64,000 nucleotides of DNA from Magnetococcales bacterium (GTDB taxonomy: Bacteria > Pseudomonadota > Magnetococcia > Magnetococcales > UBA8363): assembly GCA_015228815.1 (NCBI GenBank), contig JADGCV010000013.1, forward strand, positions 1 through 64,000, given 5' to 3'. Shown one piece after another: positions 44,001 to 52,679 of this stretch. Both the position numbers and the translations under genes were made by a program. Numbering within the stretch: the stretch's first letter is position 1; each line of letters begins with the position of its first letter. The notes under the pieces are model-generated. The model saw only the letters and a program-made list of their open reading frames with translations, did no database searches and was not told the origin of the DNA.

Positions 44001-46510
44001 ACGCTCAACGTGAAGGAAAGGCTTGACGAGACCGTTCCATTAAGGTTGGTCTCCGAGTTGTAGGCCTGCACCGTCCAGGATCCCGCCCCGGCGGTGAACG
44101 GATTGGGAAAGGTGGTGGCGCAGGTGGCCCCAGTCGTCGGGCATCCCGCCTGGGTCGCCGAGACGATCCGGGTCGCGGTCGTTTGGCTGGCATCGGTCAC
44201 CTTGAGGATGTATCCATTGGCATCGCTGGCGGCGGTCCAGGAAAAAGTCGGCGTCAGCGAGGTGACCGCGCCGGTCGGGGCGATCAGGGTCGGCGTTCCG
44301 GGGGTCGATGCGGGTTGCGTGATCGAAAAGGAGGTCCGGCCCGATTCGGCGCTTTGGGTTGAATTCGACGTGTGCAGGGCCATGATGGTCCAGGTCCCCT
44401 TGCCGATGGCCAGGGTCGTCCCCGGTGCGATCGAACAGCTTCCCGAGCCGCTGGAACAGGAGGTGGCGGCGATCGTATAGGTTTGATCGATGACCAGACT
44501 CGATGTGGCATCGGTGACCCGCAAACGGTAATGGGTCGCCCCCTGGACCGCTCCCCAGGAAAAGGAGGGTGTCAAAGTGGCAACCGTGCCGTTCGGGGCG
44601 ATCGGCGTGGGGGTGGCGAGGGCTGGGGTCGGAACATTGATGGTGGCCTGTCCGGTGGTCTTGGAGGGGACCACGGCCACCGACCAGGTGATCGTCCCGG
44701 CGGGAAGCGATACCGCGGGCGTCACCGAACAGGTACCCGTGCCGCTGGCGCAGCCTGCCGCCTCCGGGGTCATGTTGGCATAGTGCAGCACAAGACCATT
44801 GGCGTTGGTGACCTTGAGCAGGTATCCGGTGGCCCCCGATTCGGCGTTCCAGATATAGGTCGGGGTATTGGTGGTCACCGAACCGATCGGAGAGACCAGG
44901 AGTGGCGTGGTCGTCGCCGGGGCGGAAAGGGTGAAGCCCAGAGCCGCCGAGGCGGTTCCGGTAAGGTTGTCGGTGGCATTGTATCCCTGAACGGTCCACG
45001 ATCCCGCGCCGGCGACGAACGGGTTGGGGAAGGTGGTGGCACAGGTTCCGCTCGAAGAGGGGCATCCCGCCACCGTGGCGGTGACGACCCGAGTGGCGAC
45101 GCTGCCGCTGCCGTCGGTGACCCGCAGAATGTAGGCGTTGGCATCGGTGGTGGCATTCCAGGTGAAGCTGGGCGACAGGGTGGTGACGCTGCCGCTCGGA
45201 GAGACAGGGGTCGGTGTTCCCGGTTTGGTCGTCGGTTGGACGATGGTGAACCCTTGACGGCCCGACTGTGCGCTTTCGGTGCCGTTGGTGGTATTGGTGG
45301 CCATGATGGTCCACGACCCGACACCGACCGCCAGGGTGGTCCCCGGAGAGACCGAACAGCTTCCGGAACCGCTGGAGCAACCGGCGGTGGCGGCTGAATA
45401 GGTTTGATCGATCACCTGGACATTGCTGGCGTCGGTGACCCTCAGGCGGTAATGGCTCGCCCCGGAAACGGCGCTCCAACTGAATCCCGGCGTCAGGTTG
45501 GCGACGGTTCCCTTGGGCGAAACCGGGGTCGGGGTGGACAACGTCGGGGTGGGAACCGTGATCGTGGCTTCCCCGGTATTTTTCGAGGGGGTGACCGCGA
45601 TCGACCATTTGACAAGCCCGGCGGGAAGGGTGACCGAGGGGGTCCTGGAGCAGGTGCCGCTGCCACTGGCGCAGCCCGCCGCCGTCGGGGTCAACGTTTC
45701 CTGGTGCAGCACCAGACCGTTGTTGGTCGTTACCTTCAAGGTGTAGCCACTGGCCCCCGATTCGGCGTTCCAGACATAGGTCGGGGTGTTGGTGCTGATG
45801 GTCCCGGTTGGCGAGACGATCAGCGCCGTGACCGTGGTCGTCAGGGTGAAGGTGGCCGAGGTCGAAACAGCCTGGAGCGAGGTGGTGTAAGGCTTGACGT
45901 CCCAGGAATAGGTGCCGTTGGTGAAGGTCATCGCCAGGTCGGTGCGGCAGGTACCACTGCCGCTCGCACACCCGGCGCTGCTGGCCGACAGCCACTTGGT
46001 GACCGGCGTGCCGCCGCTCTTGGTCACGGTCAGGAGATAGAACGTGCCTCCCGAAACCGCTCCCCAATTGAACGAGGTCGGGGCGGTCGTCAGCTGGCCG
46101 CTCGGGGAGCCCGTGGACTGCGTCACCGGCACCACGGAGAAACTTTTGGCCACAAGCGCCTTGGCCACCCCGCTGTTGGCGATGGCATACCAGGTGTAAC
46201 TTCCGGCGGCGAGGGCCGTGGACGGCGTGACCGAACAGCTGCCACTGCCGCCCGAACAGTTGGACTCCTCCTTGGTGTACCAAAGATCGACAAGCGTTGC
46301 ATTCTTGGAATTCTTGACGACGAGGCGATATTTGCTGGCCTGGCTTTCGGCGGTCCAGACGTAGGTCGGCGTTGTCGTGGTGACGCTGGAATCGGGGGAA
46401 ATGGCGGACACGGCGGCAGGCCCGGCAATCGCGGCAGCCGAAAATCGCAGGATGGCCAGCCACACCAGCAGCGCCATCGGGATTCGTGTCAACAGCTTTC
46501 CCACATCCAT
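41099..46510 (-). CDS. Giant secreted surface protein with Cys-looped Ig-like and cadherin-like repeats
   Basis: 1803 residues from ATG at 46510, with a signal peptide (LLTRIPMALLVWLAILRFSAAAIAG); ATG at 46573 would add 21 residues. Residues to about 950 form nine Ig/FN3-like domains, most with TPTYVWNAESGA-type strands and a short Cys loop (CASGSGTC, CSSGSGSC). Three successive domains are duplicated as a block (period 921 bp). About six cadherin-like repeats follow (SASSVDENTG, GTDQGLFALSG, TLNYEAM, VNDVNEAPT). The last 280 residues are an unclassified C-terminal domain ending LTRSSLDFASAF, lacking a clear type I signal or LPXTG. It is probably an adhesin or matrix protein. Confidence 0.88.
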   Translation of the reverse strand: MDVGKLLTRIPMALLVWLAILRFSAAAIAGPAAVSAISPDSSVTTTTPTYVWTAESQASKYRLVVKNSKNATLVDLWYTKEESNCSGGSGSCSVTPSTALAAGSYTWYAIANSGVAKALVAKSFSVVPVTQSTGSPSGQLTTAPTSFNWGAVSGGTFYLLTVTKSGGTPVTKWLSASSAGCASGSGTCRTDLAMTFTNGTYSWDVKPYTTSLQAVSTSATFTLTTTVTALIVSPTGTISTNTPTYVWNAESGASGYTLKVTTNNGLVLHQETLTPTAAGCASGSGTCSRTPSVTLPAGLVKWSIAVTPSKNTGEATITVPTPTLSTPTPVSPKGTVANLTPGFSWSAVSGASHYRLRVTDASNVQVIDQTYSAATAGCSSGSGSCSVSPGTTLAVGVGSWTIMATNTTNGTESAQSGRQGFTIVQPTTKPGTPTPVSPSGSVTTLSPSFTWNATTDANAYILRVTDGSGSVATRVVTATVAGCPSSSGTCATTFPNPFVAGAGSWTVQGYNATDNLTGTASAALGFTLSAPATTTPLLVSPIGSVTTNTPTYIWNAESGATGYLLKVTNANGLVLHYANMTPEAAGCASGTGTCSVTPAVSLPAGTITWSVAVVPSKTTGQATINVPTPALATPTPIAPNGTVATLTPSFSWGAVQGATHYRLRVTDATSSLVIDQTYTIAATSCSSGSGSCSIAPGTTLAIGKGTWTIMALHTSNSTQSAESGRTSFSITQPASTPGTPTLIAPTGAVTSLTPTFSWTAASDANGYILKVTDASQTTATRIVSATQAGCPTTGATCATTFPNPFTAGAGSWTVQAYNSETNLNGTVSSSLSFTLSVEVVGTIIVSPTGNTYDRSPTLTWNAVADATQYLVKIVSTHAIPQTFHNQIYTPTQAGCAAGTGNCSVTPSIELNPGGYLWSVGTMPVKRVYEQGFTLLAGAISLSSATLAENTTTPVKVGTLTYSDPEATGTVFSVSSGSDGTSFEIQNSNELWIKSGVTLNHESKASLGVQVTAEGASQPFTVQVTDVNETPTDIALSASSVNENTNTTGNATIATLSGIDPDKTGPNATHTFAIVGGTDQGLFALSGQNLQLVAGTALNYEAMTTPALQVQIKVTDGGGLTYTKDVTIAVNNVNEAPTSVLLSASSVDENTGASATTTFATLGVIDPDSSDSVTYSVTGGTHKDYFTVSGSNLQIKGGTTLNFEAMTTPSLVVELTATDSGNLSYAKSFTLSVNDVNEAPTNITLSPGIIYSNVDTSAAMSAGTLTVTDPDANNTHTCTVSGGTDAASFQISGAQLQLKAGSVLDLNAKPTYTVAVTCSDTGNLSLTKTLTVTLQAIDRSITVAQTSINENTSTASDVSLGTLTAVGNNTFAIAGGADQGSFTVVGTQLYIKAGTTLDHETKSSYSVLISNSDALGSYSATVTITVNDLNESPTNISLSNNVLPFLSRPSNAAVGTLSTTDPDGNEQFTYSLPDTLNGRFAILGDQLLVVETTTPIHGIFDLGVRVTDKGGLTFDKTFSITVVGFSVESIPETPNVATLLSSSRTTYASIYNHLVTAQAGGQIIVSEEEFESMVLGKLAQQLTEAGTFSHTLGEVINKFDIQITASQITVTLKVALVDLIYSRISTTTRSLAQTVLDALAPYASGYVLGVRMRIKPVLSGLDVSLDTASSYVDFVDESDYIPTVTFGMGTLISTYNSMVNALASNDLLAFFLGGGARPPNHFLTESLGNAALAARVGQYNNTLNLDASASRATSTLSDRSQQGSLLIPLSQRLDYYFPGLIASVSIQDNTVTLTRSSLDFASAF
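43990..45832. repeat. Duplicated 921-bp block (three domains) within the giant gene
   Basis: Corresponding points such as the codons for ESGA at 45752 and 44831 are exactly 921 bases (307 codons) apart. The order of three distinct domain types is repeated, so the unit of duplication was three domains rather than one. Boundaries are approximate. Confidence 0.7.
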
Positions 46511-46573
46511 AACCCTGATCAAGTTACCGATGGTTAATGGCAAAGGAAAATCCCTTGCCCGCACGGACTGCAT

Positions 46574-47192
46574 CTCGGGATGTTCCGACTATACATGACC
46601 CGTTGAAAAACACAATCCGCTTGTCCTGACACAGGTTGACGCATGTAACGCTTTGTAAAACAGATCCGATGCTTTTATTGTTTCATCATTTTGTTTCATG
46701 TGCATGATTTTGTGCCGGATCGAACCGGGGTTCCCTTGAAAAGGATGACGAGGGGACATTCATCGCTCTCGAAAGAGATCCGTGACATGAACACACATTC
46801 ATCCTGAACTTTGTCGTGTTTTGAATCGTGTCATGAAACATTCGGCGATCCGGAACTTCGTTACAAAAAAATTCACGACGTGTACTCCCTGACGTCCCTT
46901 ATCCATTGTGACGGTGGGAAAAATCTGCTGCCCGAACCGGGACCGGGGGAAAAAGTGGACCTCTTCATCACATCCCCGCGATATTCCATGATTGCGTTAT
47001 CGGAAGCCATTTCCCGATTCTTGAATCAATTATCTTCCGGGGTGCGGCGGGTGTTTTCATTGTCTGATCATTCTGTTCGGGGCATGGTTCGGTCGATCGT
47101 TTCCAGGTCGGGCCACAACCGGACGTTTGTGCCGTGTCGTTCGGCGGATGTGGACGTCCAACCCGGCTTGCATGAATCGGACCGAATCAATT
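46574..47192. other. Gene-free interval
   Basis: About 620 bases between the giant gene start and the TPR gene stop, both on the minus strand. The part near 46620-46740 is AT-rich with TTTCAT repeats and probably holds the promoter of the giant gene. One possible ORF on the plus strand has atypical composition and no good ribosome site and was not accepted. Confidence 0.5.
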
Positions 47193-49562
47193 TTACGGCG
47201 AGGGTGCGGTCTGGCCGATGGATTCGACCTCCATGGCCTCGGTGGTGCGATTCATCCGCCTGAGAAGATTGGCATAATTCTGGGTGACTACCCGGATCTG
47301 TGCCTGATTGGCGAGGGGAGCGCCGGTCAGAATGTCGAGGGAACGGCGATACAGGGGAAGGGCTTCATCGAAGCGTCCTTCCTGATCCAGGGTGCGCGCC
47401 AGATTGTTCAGGCTTGCCGCGACCTCGGGATGGTCCATTCCCAGAACTTCCTGGTGAATTTCCAACGTTTTCTTCTGAAGTTGTTCCGCCTCGCCGTAGC
47501 GGTTGCGGCGGCTGAGGATGGCGGCGATGTTTTTCATGCTCGTCGCCAGGGACAGATGGTTTTGCGGCAGGGTTTCCTGTTTGATCTTCAATGATTTTTC
47601 AAAAAGCGGCAAGGCTTCGTCATAGCGACCGAGGCTTGCGAGGATCGAGGCCAGGTTGTTCATGCTGGCGGCGACGGTCGGATTGTTTTCTCCAAGGCTC
47701 TGGGTCGAGAGTTCCAGGGAACGCTGGAACAGTTCGAGGGCTTTGTCGTAGTCACCCTGGCTGTAATAGCGCGAGGCCAGGCCATTGAGGTTTGATTCGG
47801 TGGCTTTGCCGTCGATGGCGGAGGTATCGCCGGCAGGGGGAGGGGTGATGTCGGCGGGCGTGGTGGTTCGGGATTCGGGAACAGGGGGGGATGGGATGAT
47901 CGAGGGGACGGGGGGGCTGGGTGTGGCGGTGGGATTTTCCGGCGACTGGGTTGATTGGGGCGTGGCGAGGCGTTCCTGGGGTTTGGTTTCCGCGGCGTCT
48001 GGCACGGATGGTTGTGCATTTTGCGTCGCCGTCGGGGTTTGTTTTTCGATTTCCAGGATGCGTTCATGGGTCGCTTCCGCTTCGGCGACCCGCCCCTCGC
48101 CGAGAAGAATTTCGGTGATCGGGGCCAGGGTGTCGATCAGTCCGGGATCCGAGGTTCCCAGAAGCGATTCTTTGATCCGCAGGGATTGTTCCAGGAGGAC
48201 CAGCGCTTCATGGGATTGATTTTTCTGGGACATCACCTGTGCCAGAAGGTCGATGGTTTCGGCGGTCTTGAGCGTGGCCGGTCCTTGAATCTCTCCCTGG
48301 AGGGCGAGGGCTTCGCGCAGCACCGGTTCCGCCTGTTCCAACTGTCCCGTCGATTCGTAGTGGCGCCCCAGACCGGAAAGCGAGGAAATGACCAGGGGAT
48401 GTTTGGGACCGATTTTTTCCCTGGCGGCATGAAGCGATTGCAAAAGAGATTGTTCCGCCGCCAGGGTGTCGCCCGCCAGGTTCTGGGCCGATCCTCGTCG
48501 TTGAAGGAACTGGACGTGCTGTTCGGCGGAGGATGCGGTTTCAGCCGCGTCGGCAAAGGATTGGGCGGCGGCCGCGGGTCTGGACTGCAACAGGTGAATG
48601 TCTCCCAGCGAACCGAGAAGGTCGGCGGTGATGGTGCGCAAATGGTCGTCCTTGAAGGGCAGCAGTTTCTGCTCCTCCCGAAGATCGGTGACGGTCGCTT
48701 CGAGAAACTCCCGAGCCATCTGGAGGTCGTTTCGTGTCAGCGCCTCGATCACCCGATCCCGTCTTTGCCCCAGTTCCTTGAAGGGAAAATCGATGAGCGC
48801 CAGTTCGGCGATCAGTCGCTGCCGTTCTACCTGCTCCGTGTTACGGGCGGCGGGGAGGGAGGAGAATGGACGTGGAAGATGGCGCGACAGGAGGGCCGTG
48901 GTGGCGGAAGGTCGTGGTGTTCCGTTCGGGGGCGCGGCATGCCAGGAGGGGACCAGAAGGGGCCAGAGAATGGCCACGAGGGAAGCAATGGCCGCCGTGA
49001 CGGGCAGATGGGCCGGAAGATCGGGAAAGCGGGTCATGAATCTTTCGAGGGGATCGTGTTCCGTCGCCCGCGGGATCCCGGGCGGTTCGAAACGGCAGTC
49101 GATGCCGCAGCCATTCATTTGACGCCGATAGTTTTCCGCCTGGGAGCGTAAAATATTGTTCAAACGAAACGTTTTTCCCGGTTTCTGATACAGTTTCGCG
49201 GCAAGCGAGCGGATCGCGGGATTTTGCATGTTCACGATCGCCTGAAGTCCTGCCTCGTCCCCTGGATCCGATTCCTTCTTCCATTGGAAGACGGCATCGC
49301 ACCGGTCGCCGGTTGCCGGTTCCTCGGTTTCGGGGACCGGCGTCGGCGGAGGGGACCGATGACGCCGGAAAAGGATTCCCAGGGCAAGGCTTCCGCCAAG
49401 GGTGGTGACGCCGATGGCGGAAACGATCATCGGAAACAGGAGCGGATGATCGGGCTTGTGTGACAGGTGGGCGAATGTCAGCGGCAGAAAGATTCCCGCC
49501 AGTCCCGTCAACAGGACGACCCACCCGGTATACAACAGAGAATGATTGCTGCGTGCGTCCAT
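47193..49562 (-). CDS. Membrane-anchored TPR (kinesin light chain-like) protein
   Basis: 789 residues. Two helices near the N-terminus (about 10-30 and 42-64) and one at about 190-208 anchor it. Residues 260-500 and 600-780 hold two TPR arrays of the 42-residue kinesin-light-chain type (for example NNPTVAASMNNLASILASLGRYDEALPLFEKSLKIK). They are separated by a Pro/Thr/Ser-rich linker of about 100 residues (QPSVPDAAETKPQ...PSPPVPSIIPSPPVP). Such scaffolds hold protein complexes. Neighbours give no clear partner. Confidence 0.8.
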   Translation of the reverse strand: MDARSNHSLLYTGWVVLLTGLAGIFLPLTFAHLSHKPDHPLLFPMIVSAIGVTTLGGSLALGILFRRHRSPPPTPVPETEEPATGDRCDAVFQWKKESDPGDEAGLQAIVNMQNPAIRSLAAKLYQKPGKTFRLNNILRSQAENYRRQMNGCGIDCRFEPPGIPRATEHDPLERFMTRFPDLPAHLPVTAAIASLVAILWPLLVPSWHAAPPNGTPRPSATTALLSRHLPRPFSSLPAARNTEQVERQRLIAELALIDFPFKELGQRRDRVIEALTRNDLQMAREFLEATVTDLREEQKLLPFKDDHLRTITADLLGSLGDIHLLQSRPAAAAQSFADAAETASSAEQHVQFLQRRGSAQNLAGDTLAAEQSLLQSLHAAREKIGPKHPLVISSLSGLGRHYESTGQLEQAEPVLREALALQGEIQGPATLKTAETIDLLAQVMSQKNQSHEALVLLEQSLRIKESLLGTSDPGLIDTLAPITEILLGEGRVAEAEATHERILEIEKQTPTATQNAQPSVPDAAETKPQERLATPQSTQSPENPTATPSPPVPSIIPSPPVPESRTTTPADITPPPAGDTSAIDGKATESNLNGLASRYYSQGDYDKALELFQRSLELSTQSLGENNPTVAASMNNLASILASLGRYDEALPLFEKSLKIKQETLPQNHLSLATSMKNIAAILSRRNRYGEAEQLQKKTLEIHQEVLGMDHPEVAASLNNLARTLDQEGRFDEALPLYRRSLDILTGAPLANQAQIRVVTQNYANLLRRMNRTTEAMEVESIGQTAPSP

Positions 49563-49587
49563 CTTGATTCATGCCACGGGTGATGAT

Positions 49588-50379
49588 TCAGGACCATTCA
49601 GGTTCGATGGTTGCGCGCAGGAGGCGGTGAATCATGGGGGAGGCGGCCAGGATATTCCCCGAATCCAGGACGTTGCCGTTGCCTGTGAAATCGGTGACCA
49701 GTCCGCCCGCTTCCGTGACCAGGAGCACTCCGGCGGCGATGTCCCAGGGTTTGAGTCCCGCTTCCCAGTATCCATCATAGCGTCCCGCGGCCAGATGGGC
49801 CAGGTCGAGGGCGGCGCTGCCGAGACGGCGGATGCCACGGGATCCGGGGATCAGCGCCATCACCGTCTTCAATTGGCGTTGCAATCGTTCGGGATGATCG
49901 ATGGGAAATCCCGTCGCCAGCAGGCACTGGTCGAGGCGGTGGTTTTGCGTCACCCGGAGGCGTTGGCCGTTGAGAAAGGCGCCACGGCCCCGTTCGGCGG
50001 TGAACAATTCGTCGGTGGCGGGGTTGAAGACCACGGCGGCATGGAGTTCATTGTCGTTGGCCAGGGCGATGGACATGGCAAAGTGGGGCAGGCCATGTAT
50101 GAAGTTGGTGGTGCCGTCGATGGGATCGACGATCCAGCGCCATCCCTTGGCAACTTCACTCCGGCTGCTCTCCTCGGCGAGGATGCCGTATTGCGGCGTG
50201 GCCTTGCGCAGATGGTAGAGGATTTCCCGTTCCACCGTGGTGTCGGCCTGGGTGACGAAATCGTTCTTTCCCTTCGTTTCGAGGACCAGTTCGTGCCGTC
50301 GCTTGAAAAACGTCAAGGCTTCCCGTCCAGCCGACCGGGCGGCGCGGATGGCGATGTTGGTGTGCGGCGATACGTTCAT
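49588..50379 (-). CDS. suhB: Inositol-1-monophosphatase family protein
   Basis: 263 residues with the metal-site motifs in order: GKNDFVTQADTTVE, YGILAEESS, WIVDPIDGTTNFIHGLPHFAMSIAL and YWEAGLKPWDIAAGVLLVTEAGG. These are the Li+-sensitive phosphatase signatures WxVDPxDGTxNF and WDxAA. E. coli SuhB also binds transcription complexes at rRNA operons. Length and motifs match SuhB. It is separated from the flagellar cluster by about 490 bases. Confidence 0.95.
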   Translation of the reverse strand: MNVSPHTNIAIRAARSAGREALTFFKRRHELVLETKGKNDFVTQADTTVEREILYHLRKATPQYGILAEESSRSEVAKGWRWIVDPIDGTTNFIHGLPHFAMSIALANDNELHAAVVFNPATDELFTAERGRGAFLNGQRLRVTQNHRLDQCLLATGFPIDHPERLQRQLKTVMALIPGSRGIRRLGSAALDLAHLAAGRYDGYWEAGLKPWDIAAGVLLVTEAGGLVTDFTGNGNVLDSGNILAASPMIHRLLRATIEPEWS

Positions 50380-50871
50380 GATGGGGAAGGTGGACTGGAG
50401 AAGGGTTCACGGGGACCTCGGGAGCGGATTCCGGAGGGATCGGAGCGGTTGCCGGGTTTGCGACACGCATGGACAACGACAGTTTCAAGATTAGCACGGT
50501 CCGGATGCTGCGTCACCTTGGTCGATGATCATTTCGAATCTTGCCGGTGGGTTTTTCGGGATGGCGGGTGGGCGACGGTAACATTTGCCGCATGAGGCGC
50601 GGCCATGGGGGGAAATTTGCCCGGAATCGATGATAAACGTTTATTGGCATATCTATTGCACAAGGCGTTCGCGGATGGTTCAGGGAAAATCCGGAAATGG
50701 AAACGCAAGTAAAACACGAATAACGGCAGTGACTTGCCCATGGTCGTCCCCGGTTCGCCGACGGCCCCCGGAGGATGGACTCATGAAACGATCAACTGGC
50801 ATGGTCGGTGCATAATAGCTTGGCAACGGAGTTTACCCGGCATTTTCCTTCCAACCCTAGGAATCGTTTTC
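50380..50871. other. Divergent promoter interval before the flagellar cluster
   Basis: About 490 bases between suhB (-) and flgK (+) without a supported gene. It contains the sigma-54 promoter match at 50797. Confidence 0.55.
50797..50812 (+). promoter_or_regulatory. Sigma-54 promoter upstream of flgK
   Basis: TGGCATGGTCGGTGCA matches the -24/-12 consensus TGGCAYR-N4-YTGCW at nearly every position, with GG and GC ten bases apart. It lies 59 bases upstream of the flgK start. Confidence 0.75.
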
Positions 50872-52647
50872 ATGGCCATCACCAACGTGTTGAACATTTC
50901 CAAGCAGGGGATCTTCGTGTCCCAGGGGGCGTTGCAGACGGTTTCCCACAACATAAGCAACGTCAACACCCCCGGGTATTCGCGACAGGTCGTCCTTCAG
51001 GAAAACACCGCCGGGGACAAACAGGATCCGGGTGGTTCCGGGGTCAGGATGAGCGATGTCGTCCGCAACTTTGACCAGTTGGTGGACCGGAGGATGGAAC
51101 TGGGGACCGGGGAGCTGGGACGGTTGGAAACCCGCGAACACTATCTGACGATGATCGAGGATGTGTTCAACGATTTGGACGGAGAGGGGTTTTCGCAACG
51201 TCTGGAGGCGTTTTACGCCGCGGCCGATTCCCTGGCGGACAATCCCACCAATCCGGTCGGACGCGAGGAACTGGTGGTCGAGGCCGATTCCCTGGCCCGG
51301 ACCATTCAGAAGATGTACACCGCCCTGACCGAGATGACGATGCCGGTGGACAAGGAAATCAATGTCGTCATGGAGGACATCAATACCCGGTTGAAGGCGA
51401 TTCAGGATGTCAACCGGACGATCGTGGCCAATGAAAATTCCCATCCCGCCCTGGACCTCAAGGATCAACGGCGGCAGATGGTGTTGGAGCTTGGCGAACT
51501 GATCGACATCCAGACGCTGCCGATGGAGCAGGATGGTTTGCGGGTGATGACCTCCCGGGGGCAGGAAATTCTTGCCGACCCGGTGTTCGCCGCCACCCTC
51601 GAACGCAGTCCCAAGACCAATGCGGAAGGGTATCTTGGGATCAATATCAATGGCCGCGAATTTGCGAGTTCCGACCGGATTCGTGGTGGCAAGCTGCGGG
51701 GCCTGTTGGAAGTCCGCGATGAGATCATCCATGGGCCGAAAGGTTTTTTGACACGGCTGGAGGCGATCACCGACGAATTGCGCTGGCAGGTCAACCGGGT
51801 GCATAGCCAGTCGGTGAGCCAACAGATGTATTCGTCGCAACAGGGGATCACCGATCTGGGGCTTGATCTTTCGACACCCATCAAGAATCTGGTCACCAAG
51901 GAAAAGGATGTGAACTACAAGAAATCGCCCGAGGATGTCGGTCGGGTGGTCGATGGCGCCATCACCTTCGTTTCCGGGGCGAACACCGATGCGCTGACGG
52001 TCGGCAAGCCGGTGACCATCACCACGGGGATGTCGCTGCGTGAGATCAAGGATGCCATCAACGCTTCCGAGGCGGTGGATGCCGCCATCGTCACCGAGGG
52101 GGACAAGCGGTATCTGAAGATCACCCCGGCCAAGGAAGGTGGTGTGTTCGGGGTTCTCGGGGATACGAGCGGGGTCTTGGCCGCCCTTGGCGTCGGAGCG
52201 ATTTTTACCGGGACGGGGGCGGGGACGATCCAGGTGGGCAAGAGCCTCAAGGAGGATTCCAAACGGGTGGGATTGGCGCGGTTTGGCGTGGACAACGAAC
52301 TGGCCCCGACCCAGGCGACCTTCGACGATGGCAACAGCCAGGGCGCGCTTGCCCTGGGCAATCTCAGGACCATGAAATTCACCATCAACGGCCAGAACGC
52401 CTCCCTGACCAGCCATTATGCGACGTTGTCGGGCAACCTGGGGTCGCTGATCAATCAAAACAATGAAAGCCTGGTGGCGCAGCAGTCGGCCCAGGAGTTT
52501 GTCAGTGACATGCGCGAATCGATTTCGGGGGTGTCGCTGGAAGAGGAACTGACCGACCTCATCCGTTTTCAGAGGGCGTTTCAGGCATCGAGCAAGATGG
52601 TCAACGTGGCGGATGAACTGCTGCAAACCTTGATTTCCATGGTCTAG
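50872..52647 (+). CDS. flgK: Flagellar hook-associated protein 1
   Basis: 591 residues, forming the first hook-filament junction ring. The N-terminal rod-like motif NISKQGIFVSQGALQTVSHNISNVNTPGYSRQVV and the C-terminal helix LEEELTDLIRFQRAFQASSKMVNVADELLQTLISMV are diagnostic. The middle is a variable domain. ATG at 50872 gives the standard opening; TAGGAA precedes it. It is first in the filament cluster, directly before flgL. Confidence 0.96.
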   Translation: MAITNVLNISKQGIFVSQGALQTVSHNISNVNTPGYSRQVVLQENTAGDKQDPGGSGVRMSDVVRNFDQLVDRRMELGTGELGRLETREHYLTMIEDVFNDLDGEGFSQRLEAFYAAADSLADNPTNPVGREELVVEADSLARTIQKMYTALTEMTMPVDKEINVVMEDINTRLKAIQDVNRTIVANENSHPALDLKDQRRQMVLELGELIDIQTLPMEQDGLRVMTSRGQEILADPVFAATLERSPKTNAEGYLGININGREFASSDRIRGGKLRGLLEVRDEIIHGPKGFLTRLEAITDELRWQVNRVHSQSVSQQMYSSQQGITDLGLDLSTPIKNLVTKEKDVNYKKSPEDVGRVVDGAITFVSGANTDALTVGKPVTITTGMSLREIKDAINASEAVDAAIVTEGDKRYLKITPAKEGGVFGVLGDTSGVLAALGVGAIFTGTGAGTIQVGKSLKEDSKRVGLARFGVDNELAPTQATFDDGNSQGALALGNLRTMKFTINGQNASLTSHYATLSGNLGSLINQNNESLVAQQSAQEFVSDMRESISGVSLEEELTDLIRFQRAFQASSKMVNVADELLQTLISMV

Positions 52648-52679
52648 TCGTTGGTCGAGTCGTTGCGAAGGGGAAGAAT

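Noticed and set aside
46811-47263. Possible 150-residue protein on the plus strand in the gap before the TPR gene
   Set aside because: No ATG with a ribosome site, mixed composition, and it runs into the 3' end of the TPR gene; I treat the region as non-coding.
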